From: Liolophura sinensis
Lineage: Eukaryota > Mollusca > Polyplacophora > Chitonida > Chitonidae
Assembly (NCBI RefSeq): GCF_032854445.1
Contig: NW_027018252.1
Coordinates: forward strand, 1 to 51,881
Direction: 5' to 3'
DNA length: 51,881 nt
The stretch's first letter is position 1. Every line of letters starts with the position of its first letter. The position numbers and the translations under genes were made by a program. Positions 36,801 to 51,395 of the stretch are shown here, in pieces. The notes beneath the pieces were generated by a model that was not told where the DNA came from, made no database searches, and saw only the letters and a program-made list of their open reading frames with translations.

Positions 36801-39800
36801 TCCGACCAATACTTTTGGCTGTAGCGACAATTGAATGAGCATTTATGTGAAAATCACGTGACCAACAACGGCTCTTACTCCATGGAAACCAAGGAAATTT
36901 GCAATTTTTCAACAGCTGGAGATGCCTGGCCCAATTGCGCATCTTTTGGCACCTTATTGATGTGGGTCAGTGTTCAATTATACTTTTTACAGCAGACTGT
37001 ATCAAGTACCTTGTTGTTTTTACATACAAATGGTGTGGTTTTTCAACATGTAGATAAAGACATTGAGTTTGTCTTCGACTTAGAAGTAAGACAATTGCTG
37101 GATGAGTTAAATGGGCTTGGCCCAAAGATTTGACGTCTTCTGGGCTACCGAAGGGCACATAACTTATAATCAAAAGTTGAATATAGTAATGACCAGTCGC
37201 GATATTACATAGTAAATGTAGCCGAATTGAATTAGCAAAAGCCCAGGCAAAAATCCAAAAGTGGAAAAACTGTTCCAATGCTGCTGGTAAGAGGCTAATC
37301 CGCCGTATTTTGTGACCAGAAATCGAATGGTGCAAACCGCGTTGCTCTCCGACCAACACTTATGGCTGTAGCGACAATTGAATGAGCATTTATGTGAAAA
37401 TCACGTGCCTAACAACGGCTCTTACTCCATGGAAACCAAGGAAATTTGCAATTTTTCAACAGCTGGTGATGCCTGGCCCAATTCCGCATCTTTTGGCACC
37501 TTATTGATGTGGGTCAGTGTTTAATTGTACTTTTTACTGCAGACTGTATCAAGTACCTTGTGTTTTTTATATACAAATGGTGTGGTTTTTCAACATGTAG
37601 ATAAAGACATTGAGTTTGTCTTCGACATAGAAGTAAGACAATTGCTGGATGAGTTAAATGGGCTTGGCCCAAAGATTTGACGTCTTCTGGGCTACCGAAG
37701 GGCACATAACTTATAATCAAAAGTTGATTATAGTATTGACCAGTCGCGATATTACATAGTAAATGTAGCCGAATTGAATTAGCAAAAAGCCCAGGCAAAA
37801 ATCCAAAAGTGGAAAAACTGTTCCAATGCTGCTGGTAAGAGGCTAATCCGACGTATTTTGTGACGAGAAATCGAATGGTGCAAACCTCGTTGCTCTCCGA
37901 CCAACACTTATGGCTGTAGCTACAATTGAATGAGCATTTATGTGAAAATCACGTGCCTAACAACGGCTCTTACTCCATGGAAACCAAGAAAATTTGCAAT
38001 TTTTCAACAGCTGGAGATGCCTGGCCCAATTGCGCATCTTTTGGCACCTTATTGATGTGGGTCAGTGTTTAATTGTATTTTTTACAGCAGACTGTATCAA
38101 GTACCTTGTGTTTTTTATATACAAATGGTGTGGTTTTTCAACATGTAGATAAAGACATTGAGTTTGTCTTCGACTTAGAAGTAAGACAATTGCTGGATGA
38201 GTTAAATGGGCTTGGCCCAAAGATTTGACGTCTTCTGGGCTACCGAAGGGCACATAACTTATAATCAAAAGTTGAATATAGTAATGACCAGTCGCGATAT
38301 TACATAGTAAATGTAGCCGAATTGAATTAGCAAAAAGCCCAGGCAAAAATCCAAAAGTGGAAAAACTGTTCCAGTGCTGCTGATAAGAGGCTAATCCGAC
38401 GTATTTTGTGACGAGAAATCGAATGGTGCAAACCTCGTTGCTCTCCGACCAACACTTATGGCTGTAGCTACAATTGAATGAGCATTCATGTGAAAATCAC
38501 GTGCCTAACAACGGCTCTTACTCCATGGAAACCAAGGAAATTTGCAATTTTTCAACAGCTGGAGATGCCTGGCCCAATTGCGCATCTTTTGGCACCTTAT
38601 TGATGTGGGTCAGTGTTTAATTGTACTTTTTACAGCAGACTGTATCAAGTACCTTGTGTTTTTTATATACAAATGGTGTGGTTTTTCAACATGTAGATAA
38701 AGACATTGAGTTTGTCTTCGACTTAGAAGTAAGACAATTGCTGGATGAGTTAAATGGGCTTGGCCCAAAGATTTGACGTCTTCTGGGCTACCGAAGGGCA
38801 CATAACTTATAATCAAAAGTTGAATATAGTAATGACCAGTCGCGATATTACATAGTAAATGTAGCCGAATTGAATTAGCAAAAAGCCCAGGCAAAAATCC
38901 AAAAGTGGAAAAACTGTTCCAATGCTGCTGATAAGAGGCTAATCCGACGTATTTTGTGACGAGAAATCGAATGGTGCAAACCGCGTTGCTCTCCGACCAA
39001 CACTTTTGGCTGTAGCTACAATTGAATGAGCATTTATGTGAAAATCACGTGCCTAACAACGGCTCTTACTCCATGGAAACCAAGGAAATTTGCAATTTTT
39101 CAACAGCTGGAGATGCCTGGCCCAATTGCGCATCTTTTGGCACCTTATTGATGTGGGTCAGTGTTTAATTATACTTTTTACAGCAGACTGTATCAAGTAC
39201 CTTGTGTTTTTTATATACAAATGGTGTGGTTTTTCAACATGTAGATAAAGACATTGAGTTTGTCTTCGACTTAGAAATAAGACAATTGCTGGATGAGTTA
39301 AATGGGCTTGGCCCAAAGATTTGACGTCTTCTGGGCTACCGAAGGGCACATAACTTATAATCAAAAGTTGATTATAGTAATGACCAGTCGCGATATTACA
39401 TAGTAAATGTAGCCGAATTGAATTAGCAAAAAGCCCAGGCAAAAATCCAAAAGTGGAAAAACTGTTCCAATGCTGCTGATAAGAGGCTAATCCGACGTAT
39501 TTTGTGACGAGAAATCGAATGGTGCAAACCGCGTTGCTCTCCGACCAACACTTATGGCTGTAGCTACAATTGAATGAGCATTTATGTGAAAATCACGTGA
39601 CCAGCAGCGGCTCTTACTCCATGGAAACCAAGGAAATTTGCAATTTTTCAACAGCTGGAGATGCCTGGCCCAATTCCGCATCTTTTGGCACCTTATTGAT
39701 GTGGGTCAGTGTTTCATTGTACTTTTTACTGCAGACTGTATCAAGTACCTTGTGTTTTTTATATACAAATGGTGTGGTTTTTCAACATGTAGATAAAGAC

Positions 39801-39886
39801 ATTGAGTTTGTCTTCGACTTAGAAGTAAGACAATTGCTGGATGAGTTAAATGGGCTTGGCCCAAAGATTTGACGTCTTCTGGGCTA

Positions 39887-42800
39887 CCGAAGGGCACATA
39901 ACTTATAATCAAAAGTTGACTATAGTAATGACCAGTCGCGATATTACATAGTAAATGTAGCCGAATTGAATTAGCAAAAAGCCCAGGCAAAAATCCAAAA
40001 GTGGAAAAACTGTTCCAATGCTGCTGGTAAGAGGCTAATCCGCCGAATTTTGTGACGAGAAATCGAATGGTGCAAACCTCGTTGCTCTCCGACCAACACT
40101 TATGGCTGTAGCTACAATTGAATGAGCATTTATGTGAAAATCACGTGCCTAACAACGGCTCTTACTCCATGGAAACCAAGGAAATTTGCAATTTTTCAAC
40201 AGCTGGAGATGCCTGGCCCAATTGCGCATCTTTTGGCACCTTATTGATGTGGGTCAGTGTTTCATTGTACTTTTTACTGCAGACTGTATCAAGTACCTTG
40301 TGTTTTTTATATACAAATGGTTTGGTTTTTCAACATGTAGATAAAGACATTGAGTTTGTCTTCGACATAGAAATAAGACAATTGCTGGATGAGTTAAATG
40401 GGCTTGGCCCAAAGATTTGACGTCTTCTGGGCTACCGAAGGGCACATAACTTATAATCAAAAGTTGACTATAGTATTGACCAGTCGCGATATTACATAGT
40501 AAATGTAGCCGAATTCAATTAGCAAAAAGCCCAGGCAAAAATCCAAAAGTGGAAAAACTGTTCCAATGCTGCTGGTAAGAGGCTAATCCGACGTATTTTG
40601 TGACGAGAAATCGAATGGTGCAAACCGCGTTGCTCTCCGACCAACACTTATGGCTGTAGCTACAATTGAATGAGCATTTATGTGAAAATCACGTGACCAG
40701 CAGCGGCTCTTACTCCATGGAAACCAAGGAAATTTGCAATTTTTCAACAGCTGGAGATGCCTGGCCCAATTGCGCATCTTTTGGCACCTTATTGATGTGG
40801 GTCAGTGTTTCATTGTACTTTTTACTGCAGACTGTATCAAGTACCTTGTGTTTTTTATATACAAATGGTTTGGTTTTTCAACATGTAGATAAAGACATTG
40901 AGTTTGTCTTCGACATAGAAATAAGACAATTGCTGGATGAGTTAAATGGGCTTGGCCCAAAGATTTGACGTCTTCTGGGCTACCGAAGGGCACATAACTT
41001 ATAATCAAAAGTTGACTATAGTATTGACCAGTCGCGATATTACATAGTAAATGTAGCCGAATTCAATTAGCAAAAAGCCCAGACAAAAATCCAAAAGTGG
41101 AAAAACTGTTCCAATGCTGCTGGTAAGAGGCTAATCCGACGTATTTTGTGACGAGAAATCGAATGGTGCAAACCGCGTTGCTCTCCGACCAACACTTATG
41201 GCTGTAGCTACAATTGAATGAGCATTTATGTGAAAATCACGTGACCAGCAGCGGCTCTTACTCCATGGAAACCAAGGAAATTTGCAATTTTTCAACAGCT
41301 GGTGATGCCTGTCCCAATTCCGCATCTTTTGGCACCTTATTGATGTGGGTCAGTGTTTAATTATACTTTTTACAGCAGACTGTATCAAGTACCTTGTGTT
41401 TTTTATATACAAATGGTGTGGTTTTTCAACATGTAGATAAAGACATTGAGTTTGTCTTCGACTTAGAAATAAGACAATTGCTGGATGAGTTAAATGGGCT
41501 TGGCCCAAGGATTTGACGTCTTCTGGACTACCGAAGGGCACATAACTTATAATCAAAAGTTGAATATAGTAATGACCAGTCGCGATATTACATAGTAAAT
41601 GTAGCCGAATTGAATTAGCAAAAAGCCCAGGCAAAAATCCAAAAGTGGAAAAACTGTTTCAATGCTGCTGGTAAGAGGCTAATCCGACGTATTTTGTGAC
41701 GAGAAATCGAATGGTGCAAACCTCGTTGCTCTCCGACCAACACTTATGGCTGTAGCTACAATTGAATGAGCATTTATGTGAAAATCACGTGCCTAACAAC
41801 GGCTCTTACTCCATGGAAACCAAGGAAATTTGCAATTTTTCAACAGCTGGAGATGCCTGGCCCAATTGCGCATCTCTTGGCACCTTATTGATGTGGGTCA
41901 GTGTTCAATTGTACTTTTTACAGCAGACTGTATCAAGTACCTTGTTGTTTTTATATACAAATGGTGTGGTTTTTCAACATGTAGATAAAGACATTGAGAT
42001 TGTCTTCGACTTAGAAGTAAGACAATTGCTGGATGAGTTAAATGGGCTTGGCCCAAAGACTTGACGTCTTCTGGGCTACCGAAGGGCACATAACTTATAA
42101 TCAAAAGTTGAATATAGTAATGACCAGTCGCGATATTACATAGTAAATGTAGCCGAATTGAATTAGCAAAAAGCCTAGGCAAAAATCCAAAAGTGGAAAA
42201 ACTGTTCCAATGCTGCTGATAAGAGGCTAATCCGACGTATTTTGTGACGAGAAATCGAATGGTGCAAACCGCGTTGCTCTCCGACCAACACTTTTGGCTG
42301 TAGCGACAATTGAATGAGCATTTATGTGAAAATCACGTGACCAGCAACGGCTCTTACTCCATGGAAACCAAGGAAATTTGCAATTTTTCAACAGCTGGAG
42401 ATGCCTGGCCCAATTGCGCATCTTTTGGCACCTTATTGATGTGGGTCAGTGTTTAATTGTACTTTTTACAGCAGACTGTATCAAGTACCTTGTGTTTTTT
42501 ATATACAAATGGTGTGGTTTTTCAACATGTAGATAAAGACATTGAGTTTGTCTTCGACTTAGAAGTAAGACAATTGCTGGATGAGTTAAATGGGCTTGGC
42601 CCAAAGATTTGACGTCTTCTGGGCTACCGAAGGGCACATAACTTATAATCAAAAGTTGATTATAGTAATGACCAGTCGCGATATTACATAGTAAATGTAG
42701 CCGAATTGAATTAGCAAAAAGCCCAGGCAAAAATCCAAAAGTGGAAAAACTGTTCCAATGCTGCTGATAAGAGGCTAATCCGACGTATTTTGTGACGAGA

Positions 42801-43174
42801 AATCGAATGGTGCAAACCGCGTTGCTCTCCGACCAATACTTTTGGCTGTAGCGACAATTGAATGAGCATTTATGTGAAAATCACGTGACCAGCAACGGCT
42901 CTTACTCCATGGAAACCAAGGAAATTTGCAATTTTTCAACAGCTGGAGATGCCTGGCCCAATTGCGCATCTTTTGGCACCTTATTGATGTGGGTCAGTGT
43001 TCAATTGTACTTTTTACAGCAGACTGTATCAAGTACCTTGTTGTTTTTATATACAAATGGTGTGGTTTTTCAACATGTAGATAAAGACATTGAGTTTGTC
43101 TTCGACTTAGAAGTAAGACAATTGCTGGATGAGTTAAATGGGCTTGGCCCAAAGATTTGACGTCTTCTGGGCTA
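39887..43174 (+). repeat. Higher-order unit 1: six monomers A-B-C-D-E-F (3288 bp)
   Basis: Each monomer has its own signature. A (anchor 40118): CCGCCGAATTTTG and AATGGTTTGG. B (40666): GACCAGCAGCGG with AATGGTTTGG. C (41214): CCCAGACAAAAATCC upstream, GGTGATGCCTGTCCC and TTCTGGACTACC. D (41762): CATCTCTTGG, GAGATTGTC and AAAGACTTGACG. E (42310): CCTAGG near 42175 upstream and CCAACACTTTTGG. F (42858): class II with GACCAGCAACGG. The series A-E repeats exactly 3288 bp later. The unit edges are placed at CCGAAGG for convenience; actual breakpoints seem to lie near 39,770 and 42,830. Confidence 0.9.
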
Positions 43175-46100
43175 CCGAAGGGCACATAACTTATAATCAA
43201 AAGTTGACTATAGTAATGACCAGTCGCGATATTACATAGTAAATGTAGCCGAATTGAATTAGCAAAAAGCCCAGGCAAAAATCCAAAAGTGGAAAAACTG
43301 TTCCAATGCTGCTGGTAAGAGGCTAATCCGCCGAATTTTGTGACGAGAAATCGAATGGTGCAAACCTCGTTGCTCTCCGACCAACACTTATGGCTGTAGC
43401 TACAATTGAATGAGCATTTATGTGAAAATCACGTGCCTAACAACGGCTCTTACTCCATGGAAACCAAGGAAATTTGCAATTTTTCAACAGCTGGAGATGC
43501 CTGGCCCAATTGCGCATCTTTTGGCACCTTATTGATGTGGGTCAGTGTTTCATTGTACTTTTTACTGCAGACTGTATCAAGTACCTTGTGTTTTTTATAT
43601 ACAAATGGTTTGGTTTTTCAACATGTAGATAAAGACATTGAGTTTGTCTTCGACATAGAAATAAGACAATTGCTGGATGAGTTAAATGGGCTTGGCCCAA
43701 AGATTTGACGTCTTCTGGGCTACCGAAGGGCACATAACTTATAATCAAAAGTTGACTATAGTATTGACCAGTCGCGATATTACATAGTAAATGTAGCCGA
43801 ATTCAATTAGCAAAAAGCCCAGGCAAAAATCCAAAAGTGGAAAAACTGTTCCAATGCTGCTGGTAAGAGGCTAATCCGACGTATTTTGTGACGAGAAATC
43901 GAATGGTGCAAACCGCGTTGCTCTCCGACCAACACTTATGGCTGTAGCTACAATTGAATGAGCATTTATGTGAAAATCACGTGACCAGCAGCGGCTCTTA
44001 CTCCATGGAAACCAAGGAAATTTGCAATTTTTCAACAGCTGGAGATGCCTGGCCCAATTGCGCATCTTTTGGCACCTTATTGATGTGGGTCAGTGTTTCA
44101 TTGTACTTTTTACTGCAGACTGTATCAAGTACCTTGTGTTTTTTATATACAAATGGTTTGGTTTTTCAACATGTAGATAAAGACATTGAGTTTGTCTTCG
44201 ACATAGAAATAAGACAATTGCTGGATGAGTTAAATGGGCTTGGCCCAAAGATTTGACGTCTTCTGGGCTACCGAAGGGCACATAACTTATAATCAAAAGT
44301 TGACTATAGTATTGACCAGTCGCGATATTACATAGTAAATGTAGCCGAATTCAATTAGCAAAAAGCCCAGACAAAAATCCAAAAGTGGAAAAACTGTTCC
44401 AATGCTGCTGGTAAGAGGCTAATCCGACGTATTTTGTGACGAGAAATCGAATGGTGCAAACCGCGTTGCTCTCCGACCAACACTTATGGCTGTAGCTACA
44501 ATTGAATGAGCATTTATGTGAAAATCACGTGACCAGCAGCGGCTCTTACTCCATGGAAACCAAGGAAATTTGCAATTTTTCAACAGCTGGTGATGCCTGT
44601 CCCAATTCCGCATCTTTTGGCACCTTATTGATGTGGGTCAGTGTTTAATTATACTTTTTACAGCAGACTGTATCAAGTACCTTGTGTTTTTTATATACAA
44701 ATGGTGTGGTTTTTCAACATGTAGATAAAGACATTGAGTTTGTCTTCGACTTAGAAATAAGACAATTGCTGGATGAGTTAAATGGGCTTGGCCCAAGGAT
44801 TTGACGTCTTCTGGACTACCGAAGGGCACATAACTTATAATCAAAAGTTGAATATAGTAATGACCAGTCGCGATATTACATAGTAAATGTAGCCGAATTG
44901 AATTAGCAAAAAGCCCAGGCAAAAATCCAAAAGTGGAAAAACTGTTTCAATGCTGCTGGTAAGAGGCTAATCCGACGTATTTTGTGACGAGAAATCGAAT
45001 GGTGCAAACCTCGTTGCTCTCCGACCAACACTTATGGCTGTAGCTACAATTGAATGAGCATTTATGTGAAAATCACGTGCCTAACAACGGCTCTTACTCC
45101 ATGGAAACCAAGGAAATTTGCAATTTTTCAACAGCTGGAGATGCCTGGCCCAATTGCGCATCTCTTGGCACCTTATTGATGTGGGTCAGTGTTCAATTGT
45201 ACTTTTTACAGCAGACTGTATCAAGTACCTTGTTGTTTTTATATACAAATGGTGTGGTTTTTCAACATGTAGATAAAGACATTGAGATTGTCTTCGACTT
45301 AGAAGTAAGACAATTGCTGGATGAGTTAAATGGGCTTGGCCCAAAGACTTGACGTCTTCTGGGCTACCGAAGGGCACATAACTTATAATCAAAAGTTGAA
45401 TATAGTAATGACCAGTCGCGATATTACATAGTAAATGTAGCCGAATTGAATTAGCAAAAAGCCTAGGCAAAAATCCAAAAGTGGAAAAACTGTTCCAATG
45501 CTGCTGATAAGAGGCTAATCCGACGTATTTTGTGACGAGAAATCGAATGGTGCAAACCGCGTTGCTCTCCGACCAACACTTTTGGCTGTAGCGACAATTG
45601 AATGAGCATTTATGTGAAAATCACGTGACCAGCAACGGCTCTTACTCCATGGAAACCAAGGAAATTTGCAATTTTTCAACAGCTGGAGATGCCTGGCCCA
45701 ATTGCGCATCTTTTGGCACCTTATTGATGTGGGTCAGTGTTTAATTGTACTTTTTACAGCAGACTGTATCAAGTACCTTGTGTTTTTTATATACAAATGG
45801 TGTGGTTTTTCAACATGTAGATAAAGACATTGAGTTTGTCTTCGACTTAGAAGTAAGACAATTGCTGGATGAGTTAAATGGGCTTGGCCCAAAGATTTGA
45901 CGTCTTCTGGGCTACCGAAGGGCACATAACTTATAATCAAAAGTTGATTATAGTAATGACCAGTCGCGATATTACATAGTAAATGTAGCCGAATTGAATT
46001 AGCAAAAAGCCCAGGCAAAAATCCAAAAGTGGAAAAACTGTTCCAATGCTGCTGATAAGAGGCTAATCCGACGTATTTTGTGACGAGAAATCGAATGGTG

Positions 46101-46462
46101 CAAACCGCGTTGCTCTCCGACCAACACTTATGGCTGTAGCTACAATTGAATGAGCATTTATGTGAAAATCACGTGACCAGCAGCGGCTCTTACTCCATGG
46201 AAACCAAGGAAATTTGCAATTTTTCAACAGCTGGAGATGCCTGTCCCAATTGCGCATCTTTTGGCACCTTATTGATGTGGGTCAGTGTTTAATTGTACTT
46301 TTTACAGCAGACTGTATCAAGTACCTTGTGTTTTTTATATACAAATGGTGTGGTTTTTCAACATGTAGATAAAGACATTGAGTTTGTCTTCGACTTAGAA
46401 GTAAGACAATTGCTGGATGAGTTAAATGGGCTTGGCCCAAAGATTTGACGTCTTCTGGGCTA
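43175..46462 (+). repeat. Higher-order unit 2: A-B-C-D-E-G (3288 bp)
   Basis: Monomers A to E match unit 1 in every stretch I compared, at anchors 43406, 43954, 44502, 45050 and 45598. The sixth monomer is replaced: G (46146) has GTAGCTACAATTG, GACCAGCAGCGG and CCTGTCCCAATTGC, and is followed by the AATAAA-containing variant near 46,473. The change from F to G near 46,117 is the edge of the duplicated segment. Confidence 0.9.
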
Positions 46463-49203
46463 CCGAAGGGCACATAACTACTAATAAAAAGTTGATTATA
46501 GTAATGACCAGTCGCGATATTACATAGTAAATGTAGCCGAATTGAATTAGCAAAAAGCCCAGGCAAAAATCCAAAAGTGGAAAAACTGTTCCAATGCTGC
46601 TGGTAAGAGGCTAATCCGCCGTATTTTGTGACGAGAAATCGAATGGTGCAAACCGCGTTGCTCTCCGACCAATACTTTTGGCTGTAGCGACAATTGAATG
46701 AGCATTTATGTGAAAATCACGTGACCAGCAGCGGCTCTTACTCCATGGAAACCAAGGAAATTTGCAATTTTTCAACAGCTGGAGATGCCTGGCCCAATTG
46801 CGCATCTTTTGGCACCTTATTGATGTGGGTCAGTGTTTCATTGTACTTTTTACTGCAGACTGTATCAAGTACCTTGTGTTTTTTATATACAAATGGTTTG
46901 GTTTTTCAACATGTAGATAAAGACATTGAGTTTGTCTTCGACATAGAAATAAGACAATTGCTGGATGAGTTAAATGGGCTTGGCCCAAAGATTTGACGTC
47001 TTCTGGGCTACCGAAGGGCACATAACTTATAATCAAAAGTTGACTATAGTATTGACCAGTCGCGATATTACATAGTAAATGTAGCCGAATTCAATTAGCA
47101 AAAAGCCCAGACAAAAATCCAAAAGTGGAAAAACTGTTCCAATGCTGCTGGTAAGAGGCTAATCCGACGTATTTTGTGACGAGAAATCGAATGGTGCAAA
47201 CCGCGTTGCTCTCCGACCAACACTTATGGCTGTAGCTACAATTGAATGAGCATTTATGTGAAAATCACGTGACCAGCAGCGGCTCTTACTCCATGGAAAC
47301 CAAGGAAATTTGCAATTTTTCAACAGCTGGTGATGCCTGTCCCAATTCCGCATCTTTTGGCACCTTATTGATGTGGGTCAGTGTTTAATTATACTTTTTA
47401 CAGCAGACTGTATCAAGTACCTTGTGTTTTTTATATACAAATGGTGTGGTTTTTCAACATGTAGATAAAGACATTGAGTTTGTCTTCGACTTAGAAATAA
47501 GACAATTGCTGGATGAGTTAAATGGGCTTGGCCCAAGGATTTGACGTCTTCTGGACTACCGAAGGGCACATAACTTATAATCAAAAGTTGAATATAGTAA
47601 TGACCAGTCGCGATATTACATAGTAAATGTAGCCGAATTGAATTAGCAAAAAGCCCAGGCAAAAATCCAAAAGTGGAAAAACTGTTTCAATGCTGCTGGT
47701 AAGAGGCTAATCCGACGTATTTTGTGACGAGAAATCGAATGGTGCAAACCTCGTTGCTCTCCGACCAACACTTATGGCTGTAGCTACAATTGAATGAGCA
47801 TTTATGTGAAAATCACGTGCCTAACAACGGCTCTTACTCCATGGAAACCAAGGAAATTTGCAATTTTTCAACAGCTGGAGATGCCTGGCCCAATTGCGCA
47901 TCTCTTGGCACCTTATTGATGTGGGTCAGTGTTCAATTGTACTTTTTACAGCAGACTGTATCAAGTACCTTGTTGTTTTTATATACAAATGGTGTGGTTT
48001 TTCAACATGTAGATAAAGACATTGAGATTGTCTTCGACTTAGAAGTAAGACAATTGCTGGATGAGTTAAATGGGCTTGGCCCAAAGACTTGACGTCTTCT
48101 GGGCTACCGAAGGGCACATAACTTATAATCAAAAGTTGAATATAGTAATGACCAGTCGCGATATTACATAGTAAATGTAGCCGAATTGAATTAGCAAAAA
48201 GCCTAGGCAAAAATCCAAAAGTGGAAAAACTGTTCCAATGCTGCTGATAAGAGGCTAATCCGACGTATTTTGTGACGAGAAATCGAATGGTGCAAACCGC
48301 GTTGCTCTCCGACCAACACTTTTGGCTGTAGCGACAATTGAATGAGCATTTATGTGAAAATCACGTGACCAGCAACGGCTCTTACTCCATGGAAACCAAG
48401 GAAATTTGCAATTTTTCAACAGCTGGAGATGCCTGGCCCAATTGCGCATCTTTTGGCACCTTATTGATGTGGGTCAGTGTTTAATTGTACTTTTTACAGC
48501 AGACTGTATCAAGTACCTTGTGTTTTTTATATACAAATGGTGTGGTTTTTTCAACATGTAGATAAAGACATTGAGTTTGTCTTCGACTTAGAAGTAAGAC
48601 AATTGCTGGATGAGTTAAATGGGCTTGGCCCAAAGATTTGACGTCTTCTGGGCTACCGAAGGGCACATAACTTATAATCAAAAGTTGATTATAGTAATGA
48701 CCAGTCGCGATATTACATAGTAAATGTAGCCGAATTGAATTAGCAAAAAGCCCAGGCAAAAATCCAAAAGTGGAAAAACTGTTCCAATGCTGCTGATAAG
48801 AGGCTAATCCGACGTATTTTGTGACGAGAAATCGAATGGTGCAAACCGCGTTGCTCTCCGACCAACACTTATGGCTGTAGCTACAATTGAATGAGCATTT
48901 ATGTGAAAATCACGTGACCAGCAGCGGCTCTTACTCCATGGAAACCAAGGAAATTTGCAATTTTTCAACAGCTGGAGATGCCTGTCCCAATTGCGCATCT
49001 TTTGGCACCTTATTGATGTGGGTCAGTGTTTAATTGTACTTTTTACAGCAGACTGTATCAAGTACCTTGTGTTTTTTATATACAAATGGTGTGGTTTTTC
49101 AACATGTAGATAAAGACATTGAGTTTGTCTTCGACTTAGAAGTAAGACAATTGCTGGATGAGTTAAATGGGCTTGGCCCAAAGATTTGACGTCTTCTGGG
49201 CTA
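46463..49203 (+). repeat. Higher-order unit 3: B'-C-D-E-G (2741 bp, five monomers)
   Basis: Copies C, D, E and G (anchors 47242, 47790, 48338, 48887) match unit 2 at an offset of 2740-2741 bp. Copy B' (46694) is a hybrid: its upstream half has CCGCCGTATTTTG and CCAATACTTTTGG with GTAGCGACAATTG, and from GACCAGCAGCGG onward it is a B monomer. The A monomer is missing. One extra T (TGGTTTTTTCAAC near 48545) makes the unit 2741 bp. Confidence 0.9.
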
Positions 49204-51395
49204 CCGAAGGGCACATAACTACTAATAAAAAGTTGATTATAGTAATGACCAGTCGCGATATTACATAGTAAATGTAGCCGAATTGAATTAGCAAAAAGCC
49301 CAGGCAAAAATCCAAAAGTGGAAAAACTGTTCCAATGCTGCTGGTAAGAGGCTAATCCGCCGTATTTTGTGACGATAAATCGAATGGTGCAAACCGCGTT
49401 GCTCTCCGACCAATACTTTTGGCTGTAGCGACAATTGAATGAGCATTTATGTGAAAATCACGTGCCTAACAACGGCTCTTACTCCATGGAAACCAAGGAA
49501 ATTTGCAATTTTTCAACAGCTGGAGATGCCTGGCCCAATTGCGCATCTTTTGGCACCTTATTGATGTGGGTCAGTGTTTAATTGTACTTTTTACAGCAGA
49601 CTGTATCAAGTACCTTGTGTTTTTTATATACAAATGGTGTGGTTTTTCAACATGTAGATAAAGACATTGAGTTTGTCTTCGACTTAGAAGTAAGACAATT
49701 GCTGGATGAGTTAAATGGGCTTGGCCCAAAGATTTGACGTCTTCTGGGCTACCGAAGGGCACATAACTTATAATCAAAAGTTGAATATAGTAATGACCAG
49801 TCGCGATATTACATAGTAAATGTAGCCGAATTGAATTAGCAAAAAGCCCAGGCAAAAATCCAAAAGTGGAAAAACTGTTCCAGTGCTGCTGGTAAGAGGC
49901 TAATCCGCCGTATTTTGTGACGAGAAATCAAATGGTGCAAACCGCGTTGCTCTCCGACCAACACTTATGGCTGTAGCTACAATTGAATGAGCATTTATGT
50001 GAAAATCACGTGCCTAACAACGGCTCTTACTCCATGGAAACCAAGGAAATTTGCAATTTTTCAACAGCTGGAGATGCCTGGCCCAATTGCGCATCTCTTG
50101 GCACCTTATTGATGTGGGTCAGTGTTCAATTGTACTTTTTACAGCAGACTGTATCAAGTACCTTGTTGTTTTTATATACAAATGGTGTGGTTTTTCAACA
50201 TGTAGATAAAGACATTGAGATTGTCTTCGACTTAGAAGTAAGACAATTGCTGGATGAGTTAAATGGGCTTGGCCCAAAGACTTGACGTCTTCTGGGCTAC
50301 CGAAGGGCACATAACTTATAATCAAAAGTTGAATATAGTAATGACCAGTCGCGATATTACATAGTAAATGTAGCCGAATTGAATTAGCAAAAAGCCTAGG
50401 CAAAAATCCAAAAGTGGAAAAACTGTTCCAATGCTGCTGATAAGAGGCTAATCCGACGTATTTTGTGACGAGAAATCGAATGGTGCAAACCGCGTTGCTC
50501 TCCGACCAACACTTTTGGCTGTAGCGACAATTGAATGAGCATTTATGTGAAAATCACGTGACCAGCAACGGCTCTTACTCCATGGAAACCAAGGAAATTT
50601 GCAATTTTTCAACAGCTGGAGATGCCTGGCCCAATTGCGCATCTTTTGGCACCTTATTGATGTGGGTCAGTGTTTAATTGTACTTTTTACAGCAGACTGT
50701 ATCAAGTACCTTGTGTTTTTTATATACAAATGGTGTGGTTTTTCAACATGTAGATAAAGACATTGAGTTTGTCTTCGACTTAGAAGTAAGACAATTGCTG
50801 GATGAGTTAAATGGGCTTGGCCCAAAGATTTGACGTCTTCTGGGCTACCGAAGGGCACATAACTTATAATCAAAAGTTGATTATAGTAATGACCAGTCGC
50901 GATATTACATAGTAAATGTAGCCGAATTGAATTAGCAAAAAGCCCAGGCAAAAATCCAAAAGTGGAAAAACTGTTCCAATGCTGCTGATAAGAGGCTAAT
51001 CCGACGTATTTTGTGACGAGAAATCGAATGGTGCAAACCGCGTTGCTCTCCGACCAACACTTATGGCTGTAGCTACAATTGAATGAGCATTTATGTGAAA
51101 ATCACGTGACCAGCAGCGGCTCTTACTCCATGGAAACCAAGGAAATTTGCAATTTTTCAACAGCTGGAGATGCCTGTCCCAATTGCGCATCTTTTGGCAC
51201 CTTATTGATGTGGGTCAGTGTTTAATTGTACTTTTTACAGCAGACTGTATCAAGTACCTTGTGTTTTTTATATACAAATGGTGTGGTTTTTCAACATGTA
51301 GATAAAGACATTGAGTTTGTCTTCGACTTAGAAGTAAGACAATTGCTGGATGAGTTAAATGGGCTTGGCCCAAAGATTTGACGTCTTCTGGGCTA
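49204..51395 (+). repeat. Higher-order unit 4: H-D-E-G (2192 bp, four monomers)
   Basis: D, E and G recur at anchors 49983, 50531 and 51079, with the CATCTCTTGG and CCTAGG markers near 50092 and 50396. H (49435) has the upstream half of B' but GTGCCTAACAACGG downstream, plus a private GACGATAAATCG near 49372. The D copy is also hybrid: upstream it has CCAGTGCTGCTGG and AAATCAAATGG, absent from other D copies, and only its later part is typical D. Confidence 0.9.
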
